DNA from: Criblamydia sequanensis CRIB-18
GTDB lineage: Bacteria; Chlamydiota; Chlamydiia; Chlamydiales; Criblamydiaceae
Direction of reading: 5' to 3'
Length of the DNA: 64,000 bases
Assembly: GCF_000750955.1 (NCBI RefSeq)
Contig: NZ_CCEJ010000001.1
Span: 298,197 to 362,196, forward strand
Below the pieces are notes generated by a model. It was not told the DNA's origin. It saw only the letters and a list, made by a program, of their open reading frames with translations, and ran no database searches. Made by a program: the position numbers and the translations under genes. Positions 37,701 to 45,135 of the stretch are shown here, piece by piece (the first letter of the stretch is position 1; every line of letters begins with the position of its first letter).

Positions 37701-37980
37701 TCTTGAGGCGAGATCAGTTGAAGAACTTATTTCCAATCTTTTGGATTCGGATTCCTCTAGTTCTTTCGGTTCAACTGAAATTATTACAGCAAATGACTCT
37801 ATTGGGACTTCAGGATCTAATAATTTTGTAGAAGCCTCAAATGTATCCACGTCAGGCTCAGAATCGGCAGACGACGGCCGCGATTCAGAAGGTTTCGAGA
37901 TATATGACAATCTAGACGTCGACTCCTTTTTTGCCGATATGCCTTTTGAGCCTACTGAAGAGCCTTCTAAAGATTCATAA
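34768..37980 (+). CDS. BTB-TPR family protein P5 (group B)
   Basis: 1,070 residues, start MTFNITKAAHELAEAK with AAAGG upstream. Group B differs from P1-P4 at the N-terminus, where a basic SSSSKRKFQEIE cluster (KRK 39-41) replaces the insert NLS. BTB starts at LPESLCDVTL (Cys250) and resumes ILASCSPFFKQLFFGG (352). The insert is more acidic but keeps SKGKEKVVEE. Residues after the BTB fold match a BACK-like helical region; a TPR-like segment (NSKNTIALLYLANCYFK) follows. Tail: Ser/Thr-rich with TSGS repeats, ending YDNLDVDSFFADMPFEPTEE. Confidence 0.82.
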   Translation: MTFNITKAAHELAEAKTSHLERFFASPRSIRPVQSSSSKRKFQEIEIDWFRLPLNSIQTESAKWQATDAINEFFLSLAKCQTLADLSLATSGDETELASFRSALRVINYKILRCKSDNPSLFGGQPCDESLIAKGLKIRNDEVLNTVKRILSLCKKHFKEKKNQAVILKDLPKALFEQKGVIAPAHIETAITDDELILWASSLPSSLRESVTFFNFSRYPNLSPEAPALLKEVFPNISFACFGNLPESLCDVTLVPTREISEAFNPEISSQGSFPIPVEEEDEGELVIYDPEDEQDLPLPGSKGKEKVVEEAGQEEKISCIPGKVLKSETYEKSIIEDSSEEQIEIRTNRKILASCSPFFKQLFFGGMKEAALNRVYIREVRPHVFEACMKVLFSKTDLKEVSLPVLIEVLKTAHLLELPSVIEKVKCQIILQLENLEVTEENVQAVCQGYFDLENILKIDQESLIENAIILFLKKSLLEVDASSVKGLLVTFINNDLPIIKIFKFLKQEGNHQVKKAKTTQPTSLKILFRTLIEASLECQGKFLEEVVQVTSSYWKSSLTPGDRLDAYFRLLRACTPSRSIPISLKRKLFYKMLKEAESFEHDGMILNRRNSKIGNSRKKAFLEVTNDILESFGVNVSSETNNFSDPSRLSEHLGNLAEACQTLPHPGKKIAHKLASMAVKVDDKNEKAKILALLYKSLAWGTSRRCFEGLDVRPYYAKDLLTLMTPSLKESANINDFFNVSSTNPAALSLSALIRFYHPMERDWPMIFLQTEEALKTRPFDDLALALQGACYFHFALKDPSKKDEFYKASIKNLKNALSYNSKNTIALLYLANCYFKLGKISKATALFKTIKCNTVIRDNEDMIRFSLERSGEDFEEANRIIMEDFNLPDYGLAIPEMAFQDKSLLSYNLFAKLALKKMNETLLKKAQFFLENFCLAKESYNEETLTLLEEIYTLKEKAGGVDANKKQALKTAYKNLEARSVEELISNLLDSDSSSSFGSTEIITANDSIGTSGSNNFVEASNVSTSGSESADDGRDSEGFEIYDNLDVDSFFADMPFEPTEEPSKDS

Positions 37981-37991
37981 CCCCTTGTAAA

Positions 37992-38020
37992 AAAGCTCGT
38001 GAACTTTGTTTCACGAGCCT
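37992..38020 (+). terminator. Hairpin terminator after P5
   Basis: GCTCGTGAA-CTTTG-TTTCACGAGC followed by a T-rich stretch. P6 has the same stem and loop. Confidence 0.82.
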
Positions 38021-38091
38021 TCTCTTTTGCTACTTTTTTCAATTAAGGCTCATTAAACGCTATTGATTTTATCTGGTTACAAAACGACTCA

Positions 38092-38240
38092 TAAGGATGG
38101 CGAGGAGTAAATCTTGGCATCTCAATATTTATGTTGAAAACAGGGTCGGAAGTCGAGATTCAGCAAGGTGAACTAATTCTCTTCTGAAGAGATTTTAGGG
38201 GCTATTAATTTTTAATTAACAAGAGGTTTAGGTGATGTCA
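38092..38240 (+). pseudogene. Decayed 3' end of a P4-like gene plus its terminator and downstream leader
   Basis: This non-coding stretch aligns by eye with P4 3' DNA at about 34512-34700. GGATGGCGAGGAGT matches GGGTGGCGAGGAGT, followed by TCTCAATATTTATG against TCTCAATTTTTATTG, CAAGGTGAACTAATT against CAAGGCAACTAAATT, then TTAATTAACAAG and GATGTCAGT in the same order. Reading frame is lost. It indicates that a P4-P5 pair was duplicated and the P4 copy then deleted, leaving P6. Confidence 0.7.
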
Positions 38241-38318
38241 GTAAAATAATAAAACCTTGATTTTATTTACAATGATGCAATAAATTGATTGCGTTATAAA
38301 AAATAAAGGTTTTTTTTA

Positions 38319-41300
38319 ATGACATTTAATATAATTAAGGCAGCCCATGAATTAGCGGAAGCTAAAGCTTCCCGTTTTGATAGTTTTTTTGGTAACCATC
38401 GTGATGATCGTGTAGTTCAATCTTCTTCAAGTAAAAGAAAATTTCAAGAAATCGAGAATGATTGGTTTCGCTTTCCTTTAAATTCAATCGAAACGGAATG
38501 CTCAAGATGGCGTGGCACAAAACCAATAAATGAATTTTTTTTAAGCCTTGCAAAATGTCAAACGTTAACCGACCTAACCTTAGCGGCAAGCGGGGATGAA
38601 ACGGAAATTGCGGGTTTTCAGGCTGCTTTGAAATTTATTAATTTTAAAATCCTGCGTTGCAAATCTAATCACCCCTCTCTTTTTGGAGGTCAGCAGTCTG
38701 ATGAGAGCTCAATTGTAAAAGGTCTAAAAATACAAAACGATCAGATCTTGGGCACGGTTAAACGAGTTCTTTCTTTATGTAAAAAATATTTTAGAGAAAA
38801 AAAGAGTCAGGATTTGATTTTAAATGATTTGCCAAAAGACCTATTTGTAAAAAAAGGGATTATGGCGCCGGCTCTTGCAGAGATAAATGCAACAGATGAT
38901 GAGCTTATTCTTTGGGCATCGTCTTTACCCGACTCACTTAAAGAAAGCATGACTTTTTTTAATTTCGCGCGGTACCCGAATTTGTCGCCGGAGGCTCCCG
39001 CTTTATTAAAAAAAGTATTTCCTAATATCTCTTTTGCTTGCTTTGGAAACTTGCCCGAAAGTTTATGCGACGTTACTCTTGTTCCAACAAGTGAAAAAGG
39101 CGGGGCTTTTAATCATGAGCCTGAAATTTCAAGTCAGGGAAGCTTTCCAATCCCGACAGAAGAAGAGGATAGTGAAGGAGAACTTGTTATCTTTGAGGAT
39201 GAGGAAGAGATTCCGGGATCAAAGGGAAAAGAAAAAGTTGTTGAAGAGGCAGGACAAGAGGAAAAAATTTCTTGCATCCCGGGAAAAGTTTTAGAGTCTG
39301 AAACTTATGAAAAATCTATTTCCGAAGATTCGTGTGAAGATTTAATAGAGATAAGAACCAATAGAAAAATTTTAGCATCCTGCTCTTCTTTTTTTAAACA
39401 CCTCTTTTTTGGTCAAATGAGAGAGGCCTCACTTAACCGAGTTTATATACGTGATGTTAGACCTTCTGTTTTTGAAGCTTGCATGAATGTTCTTTTCTCA
39501 AAAGCTGATCTAAAAGGACTAAGCCTTCCTGTCCTTATTGAAGTGTTAAAAACGGCTCATTTACTTGAGCTTCCGATTGTCATAGAGAAAGTTAAAATTC
39601 AAATTATCATCCAAATCGAGAATCTGAAAGTGACGGAGGAAAACGTTCAAACCGTTTGCCAGACCTATTTCGATTTAGAAAATATTTTGAAGATTGATCA
39701 AGATAGCGAAATTGAAAATGCGGTTCTTTTATTTCTTAAAAGAAGCCTTTTAGAGGTAGACCCCTCTTCCCTTAAAGATATTTTAGTTACATTGATCAAT
39801 AATGATTTACCAATTATTAAAATCATTAAATTTCTAAAACAAGAAAGCGACCGTCAAGTTAAAAAAGCTAAAGTGAAAAATACTGCTTTCGTTTCCCTTT
39901 TTGAGACTTTCATTGAGGCTTCTTTAGAGTGTCAGGGTAAGTTTTTAGAAGAGCTGCTACACGCAACAAGCTCTTTATGGAAAACTTTTATGACACCTAA
40001 GGCTAGACTAGAGACTTATTTCAGGCTCCTGAGAAATTGCATGGCCTTCGGAAATGTTCCAATCCCAATTCAAAGAAAGTTATTCTACAGAATGCTTAAA
40101 GAAGCTGCGAGCAAGGAACAGGAAGACATGATTTTGAATCCGAGGAACACTAAGGCCGCGAATGCAAGAAAAAAAGCATTTTTGGAAGTCACAGAGGATA
40201 TTCTAGGGTGTTTTGGGATCAAGGTTTCTTCTAAAGATAAAGATTTTAGCGACCGTTCCATTTTCTCAGCGCATCTTTTTACTTTAGCTTATGCTTGTCA
40301 AGCTTTGCCTCACCCCGGAAAAAAAATAGCGCAGAAGTTGGCTTCCCTGGCAGCTACTGCCGATGATAAGAATAGGGACGCCAAATTTTTATCAGAGCTA
40401 TACAAAAATTTACATTGGCGGGATACCGGAAAATCTTGTCGTTGGTTGGCGGTTCAACCGGCATACGCCCAAAAACTTCTAACGCTTTTGAACCCCTCAT
40501 TAAATGCATCTACTCATATAAATGATTTTTTAAATCTTGACTCTTTAAACCCAGTTGCTTTGACTTTATCAGCGCTGATTGGTTTTTATCACCCTCTTGA
40601 AAGGAATTGGTCGAGGATTTATTTACAATCAAAAAAAATGCTTATAATCCCGGGGGGGCCTTTAAATGATTTGGCTTTAGCCCTTTTCGGAGCTTGCACT
40701 TTTCACTTTGCTCTTCAAGACCCCTCAAAAAAAGAGGCGTATTTTAAGGCTTCTATAGCGGCTTTCAAAAAGGCTCTTTTCTTCAATTCAAAAAACTCGA
40801 TTGCCCTTCTTTATCTTGCTAATTGCTACCTTAAACTCGGAAAAAATTCTAAAGCCATAGAGCTCTTCAAAACTGCTGGATGCCATTCCGTTACAAGAGA
40901 TAATGAAGAAATAATCCGTTTCTGCCTTGAAAGTTCAGGGGAGGCATTTGATTTAGCGGAAGAAATTATCATGAATGAATTTAATAGTTCTGGGTTTGGT
41001 TCAATAGTTCTTCCTGAAGAGGCTTTTGAGAGTAAGGATTTGTTTTTCTTTAACTTATTTGCAAGGTTTGCGCTCAAAAAAATGAACGGGAAGCTTTTGA
41101 AAAAAGCGCAATCATTTTTGGAGAATTTTTGCCTTGCCAAAGATTACTTCAATGAAGAAACTTTAACTCTTTTAAAAGAGATCTATTCTCTTGAGAGATT
41201 AGTCGGAGCTATAAGCGACAATAAAAAACAAACCTTAGGAAAAGCTCTTGAAATTTTCAAGGAAAGATCAAATTTACAATTGGGTATCGAGGCTCTTGAA

Positions 41301-41579
41301 TTTGTTTCCTTCCTTCCAAACCCGGATTCCTCTATTTCTTCGGGTTCAGCTGAGACTCGTGCTGCAAATGACTCTCTTGGAACATCAGGCTCAAATAATC
41401 ATGGAGAGACTTCTCTTTCGTCAACTTCAGGTTCTAGTGTAGAAGTCTCAACAGCCTCGACGTCAGGTTCAGAATTAACAGACGACGGATTAAGTCCTAG
41501 CGATTCAGAATTCTATGACAATTTAGACGTAGATGCCTTTCTCTCTGATATGCCTTTAGATCAATCGGAAGAACCCTAG
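38319..41579 (+). CDS. BTB-TPR family protein P6 (group B)
   Basis: 1,086 residues, the closest relative of P5 throughout (start MTFNIIKAAHELAEAK, AAAGG ribosome site). N-terminal SSSSKRKFQEIE cluster; BTB at LPESLCDVTL (Cys250) and ILASCSSFFKHLFFG (351); insert with SKGKEKVVEEAGQEEK nearly unchanged from P5. TPR-like segment NSKNSIALLYLANCYLK. The Ser/Thr-rich tail is longer than in P5, with several STSGS copies, ending YDNLDVDAFLSDMPLDQSEEP. Shared upstream DNA shows it arose by duplication of P5 with its leader. Confidence 0.82.
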   Translation: MTFNIIKAAHELAEAKASRFDSFFGNHRDDRVVQSSSSKRKFQEIENDWFRFPLNSIETECSRWRGTKPINEFFLSLAKCQTLTDLTLAASGDETEIAGFQAALKFINFKILRCKSNHPSLFGGQQSDESSIVKGLKIQNDQILGTVKRVLSLCKKYFREKKSQDLILNDLPKDLFVKKGIMAPALAEINATDDELILWASSLPDSLKESMTFFNFARYPNLSPEAPALLKKVFPNISFACFGNLPESLCDVTLVPTSEKGGAFNHEPEISSQGSFPIPTEEEDSEGELVIFEDEEEIPGSKGKEKVVEEAGQEEKISCIPGKVLESETYEKSISEDSCEDLIEIRTNRKILASCSSFFKHLFFGQMREASLNRVYIRDVRPSVFEACMNVLFSKADLKGLSLPVLIEVLKTAHLLELPIVIEKVKIQIIIQIENLKVTEENVQTVCQTYFDLENILKIDQDSEIENAVLLFLKRSLLEVDPSSLKDILVTLINNDLPIIKIIKFLKQESDRQVKKAKVKNTAFVSLFETFIEASLECQGKFLEELLHATSSLWKTFMTPKARLETYFRLLRNCMAFGNVPIPIQRKLFYRMLKEAASKEQEDMILNPRNTKAANARKKAFLEVTEDILGCFGIKVSSKDKDFSDRSIFSAHLFTLAYACQALPHPGKKIAQKLASLAATADDKNRDAKFLSELYKNLHWRDTGKSCRWLAVQPAYAQKLLTLLNPSLNASTHINDFLNLDSLNPVALTLSALIGFYHPLERNWSRIYLQSKKMLIIPGGPLNDLALALFGACTFHFALQDPSKKEAYFKASIAAFKKALFFNSKNSIALLYLANCYLKLGKNSKAIELFKTAGCHSVTRDNEEIIRFCLESSGEAFDLAEEIIMNEFNSSGFGSIVLPEEAFESKDLFFFNLFARFALKKMNGKLLKKAQSFLENFCLAKDYFNEETLTLLKEIYSLERLVGAISDNKKQTLGKALEIFKERSNLQLGIEALEFVSFLPNPDSSISSGSAETRAANDSLGTSGSNNHGETSLSSTSGSSVEVSTASTSGSELTDDGLSPSDSEFYDNLDVDAFLSDMPLDQSEEP

Positions 41580-41599
41580 AGATTCATAATCATCTTTAA

Positions 41600-41632
41600 A
41601 AAGCTCGTGAACTTTGTTTCACGAGCTTTCCT
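41600..41632 (+). terminator. Hairpin terminator after P6
   Basis: AAAGCTCGTGAA-CTTTG-TTTCACGAGCTTT, then CCTTTT. Same core as the P5 element. Confidence 0.85.
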
Positions 41633-41707
41633 TTTGCTTTCATTTTTTTATCGATGCACAAGGAAACTCATTTAATATAAAATTTTTATACCAACTTAGG
41701 AAAGTTT

Positions 41708-44700
41708 ATGTCTTTTGGTTTAATCAAAGCGGGCGTCAAGATTGCTGAAGCCTATGATTACAATTTTAGATCTTATTTTGATACTAGATCTTACGTATCT
41801 CATTCAGAACAGGGATCTCTTCAATATTCTTTAAGCGAAAAAAAACGAAAAAGAGAAAATGGAAATTGCGGAGATGGAAAAGAAAAAAGAATAAGATGCC
41901 TTGCTAAGGTATTACGTGGAGAGGAATTAACTTTAGGGGAGTTTTTCTCAACCCTTCGAAAAATAAAAAAGATAGAAGATCTCTACGGAAAAATTTCTGA
42001 AGAAGAAAAAGATTTAAAACTCTTCCAAGCTGCTTTAAAAGTTATTCAAAAGAAAATAACCCTCCTAAAAATTCAAGATGAGCTTTCTTTTGATCTTGAA
42101 ATTTCTGATTTCGAAACAACTCAAGGAGTTAAGGGAAGTGAGATTCTCCTCATCCACAATAAAAAGAAAATAAAAAGGAACTGTAAAACCCTTGAGGCTG
42201 TTAAAAGAGTCGGGCACTTTTGTAAAACCCTTCTAGCCGTAAAAAAAGGGGGATTCTCATTTATTCATCAGCAATATTTAGGAAGTGATGTAAGAATTTA
42301 TCAATCGCTTAATGATAGCACGCTTACCGAAAATGAGCTTCTTTTGCTTCTCGACAGCCTTTCAAAAGAAAATAAGGACAAGTTTAATTTCTTCGATTTC
42401 TCGAAATATCCAAATTTAACTTTAAATGCCCCTTCTCTTGTAAAGATGAAGCTTGCAAATCTTTCAAATTCCTGTTTTGGAAATTTGCCGGATTCGCTTT
42501 GTGATGTAGTTTTAGTCCCGGTTCAAGAAGCCGATTTAAGCCTTTCGATTGATGATGATTCTTCAGAAGAACTAGTTATAGAAGAAAAATCAGTAGAGGT
42601 TAGCGGCCCTGAGATTTTAAAAGGCAAGGAAAAAGTTCTCACGGAAGATTCCCCCATCTGTCAAGAAGATGAAGCGCCTGATGAAAGCCATTTAGAAAAA
42701 AATCCTGTTGAAGGGGGGGCTTACAACTTAAAAACTAATAAAGAGTTCCTAGCAACAGAATCCGGGTATTTTAAACAACTTTTCTTTAGCGGCATGAAAG
42801 AAACCCATGAAAAGTGCATCCTTTTAAGAGGAATCGATCCTCTTGTTTTTAAAACTTGCTTCGATATCTTTTTTCTTAGAGCGAACTTGGAAAATGCTTC
42901 CTTAACCCACCTTGTAGAAGTTGCCAAATTAGCTCATTTTTTTGATCTCGCCTCTGTGATTACTTTCATCCATAGCCAAATTGCCATCCGTCTAAATGAT
43001 TATCCGGTAACTAATGATACAGTGGGTCTTGTTTGTAGAACTTATGTGGAAATGGAATCCACTTTTTTAAGGGAAGAGGAAAACCAGTCACGCGAAGCGA
43101 TGATACGATTTTTCAAAAAAGTTATCGTGGAATCGGATGAACGCTCCCTAAGAGATATTTTCGTTTCGTTTATAGCAAATGATATGCCGATTCTTGAACT
43201 TCTTAAAATTTTAAAAGAAGAATTCTTTTCACAAGGCAAGGGTAAAAAAGAAAAAAAAGCTTTTATAAATATCTATAATTCGCTTTTAGAGGCTTCTTTT
43301 ATTTCTAAAGGTAAATTTTTGAAAGAAATTGTCGATCACTTCTCGGATGGATGTGCTTTCTTTTTAACTCCAAGTGAATCCTTAGGTAAATATATTCAAA
43401 TTCTTAAAAAGAGCTTTTCAAGAAAAGTTTCTTTAGAAGTAAGAACTTCTATATTTATGAAACTGCTCTCTTTAGCCGGAAAAGCAGAAAAGAATGCCAA
43501 TATTCTTTCAGGGAAATGGACGGGTTTAAAGAAAAAAGGAATCGATCGAACCAAAAGTTTTTTAAAGATTTTAGAGGGAATGCTTAAGGATTATGGCGCA
43601 GAAGGTATTCCGGATAGCGATACTTATTTTGAAGATAAGCCTTTTCAGTTTTTGTCTTTTGCACATCTCATCATGCAATATGCCAATCTCGCAGAAACTT
43701 TAAATTGGCCGGGAAAAAAGATCGCCTATCAATTATCCTGCATTGCGAATTGCATTTATAAGGACCAAACATCGGTAGAAGAAAATCCTATCGTATACGC
43801 TTCATATATTAAGAAGAAGCTATATCAAAATTTAAGTTGGGGCAAAACTTGCAGTTGGCCTCTTTACTTGAAAGATGAGACTGAAATTCCAGGAATGGGG
43901 GGCGTTCCCTCTTATGTTGTTTTTCTTCTTGAAGAACTAAATCCTCTTTTAAGTGATTCATCTAACATTTTTGATTTCCTACATACGGAAAGCCAAGACC
44001 CCTTAGTTCAAAGCCTTTCGGCGCTTGTCCATTATCACGGATTTCAAGATACTTTTTCATGGGATGCGATATTTAGTAAATCAAGCTACGTTCTAAGTAT
44101 TAATCCTAAAGATGACCTCGCCCTTTCTCTTTATGGAGCAAGTCTTTATCAAATTTCGCTAGCACCTTCTTTAGAATCCTCTGAGAAACTTAAAGAAGAT
44201 GCCAAAAAAGTATTGAACGAAGCTCTTCTTTTAAATCAGAAAAACTCGATTGCCCTTCTCTATTTAGCAAGATTAAGTTTGGGGAGGGACAATAGAGCTG
44301 CAATCGATTACTTTAAAAAAATCGAATTTTTAGAGATTTCCGAAAGGACTGCCCCTCTAATTAAGCTTCTAATAGAAGAGGGGAGTGAAGAGGAAGTCAA
44401 TGAACTTTATGAAAAAATTGGTAAAAGAAAACGAACCTTAGAGAAGGGATTGTCGATTGACCCGAATATCGAGCTAATGTGGCTTGGATTTTTTGGGGCG
44501 CTATCTTTAAGAAAACAAGACCCTTTACTATTGCTCCATGCAAGAAATTTGATAGAAGAATCCTTTTCAAAAGACAAGTATAACTTTGAAATTCTAACGC
44601 TGCTTAAAAATATCTATTCGCTGGATGTGACAGGTCCTGTTTCGTTAGAGAAAAAAGTAAATTTAAGAGAAACGATGGCGCTTTTAGTGGAAAAAGAAGC

Positions 44701-44962
44701 CGCCAAAAAGACTGAAAAACCGGCTCAACGAATTGAATCTTCTGAAGTCGATTCAAATCAGGTAATTGAACTCCCTCAAGTGGTTGCAAGCCATGTTTCT
44801 GAAGCCGATTCAACTCAACAAGTTGGCACCTCAGGAAGTGAAACAAGCAATACCTCTTCTAGCTCCTCTTCTACATTTGAGCTTGAAGGATTTCAAGATG
44901 TAAATGAATTTTTCGAACTATCACAAGAAGAGCTTTTAATGGAAGAGTTCTTAAACATATAA
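41708..44962 (+). CDS. BTB-TPR family protein P7 (group C, most divergent)
   Basis: 1,084 residues, start MSFGLIKAGVKIAEAY after TTAGGAAAG. Near the N-terminus a strong basic cluster KKRKR (45-49) followed by KEKRIR (58-63) replaces the insert NLS. BTB at LPDSLCDVVL (Cys265), resuming FLATESGYFKQLFFSGM (347), with an insert containing LKGKEKVLTEDSP. The TPR-like segment is NQKNSIALLYLARLSLG. The tail has TSGSETSNTSSSSSS, then acidic-aromatic FELEGFQDVNEFFELSQEE. No clear terminator was seen behind it. Confidence 0.8.
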   Translation: MSFGLIKAGVKIAEAYDYNFRSYFDTRSYVSHSEQGSLQYSLSEKKRKRENGNCGDGKEKRIRCLAKVLRGEELTLGEFFSTLRKIKKIEDLYGKISEEEKDLKLFQAALKVIQKKITLLKIQDELSFDLEISDFETTQGVKGSEILLIHNKKKIKRNCKTLEAVKRVGHFCKTLLAVKKGGFSFIHQQYLGSDVRIYQSLNDSTLTENELLLLLDSLSKENKDKFNFFDFSKYPNLTLNAPSLVKMKLANLSNSCFGNLPDSLCDVVLVPVQEADLSLSIDDDSSEELVIEEKSVEVSGPEILKGKEKVLTEDSPICQEDEAPDESHLEKNPVEGGAYNLKTNKEFLATESGYFKQLFFSGMKETHEKCILLRGIDPLVFKTCFDIFFLRANLENASLTHLVEVAKLAHFFDLASVITFIHSQIAIRLNDYPVTNDTVGLVCRTYVEMESTFLREEENQSREAMIRFFKKVIVESDERSLRDIFVSFIANDMPILELLKILKEEFFSQGKGKKEKKAFINIYNSLLEASFISKGKFLKEIVDHFSDGCAFFLTPSESLGKYIQILKKSFSRKVSLEVRTSIFMKLLSLAGKAEKNANILSGKWTGLKKKGIDRTKSFLKILEGMLKDYGAEGIPDSDTYFEDKPFQFLSFAHLIMQYANLAETLNWPGKKIAYQLSCIANCIYKDQTSVEENPIVYASYIKKKLYQNLSWGKTCSWPLYLKDETEIPGMGGVPSYVVFLLEELNPLLSDSSNIFDFLHTESQDPLVQSLSALVHYHGFQDTFSWDAIFSKSSYVLSINPKDDLALSLYGASLYQISLAPSLESSEKLKEDAKKVLNEALLLNQKNSIALLYLARLSLGRDNRAAIDYFKKIEFLEISERTAPLIKLLIEEGSEEEVNELYEKIGKRKRTLEKGLSIDPNIELMWLGFFGALSLRKQDPLLLLHARNLIEESFSKDKYNFEILTLLKNIYSLDVTGPVSLEKKVNLRETMALLVEKEAAKKTEKPAQRIESSEVDSNQVIELPQVVASHVSEADSTQQVGTSGSETSNTSSSSSSTFELEGFQDVNEFFELSQEELLMEEFLNI

Positions 44963-45135
44963 ATCACGAAAATTATAAATTTTAATTTAATAAAAAACCT
45001 TTTTCGATATATTTATAAATAATTTTTTTATTTAAATTAATGACTTTACCTCTATTGTTTGATTTTGTTAAAAAGATTGCTAAAAACCTATGGGTTTAGC
45101 ATAAGTTAATCAGAGCCAAACAATGGAGGTTTGCT

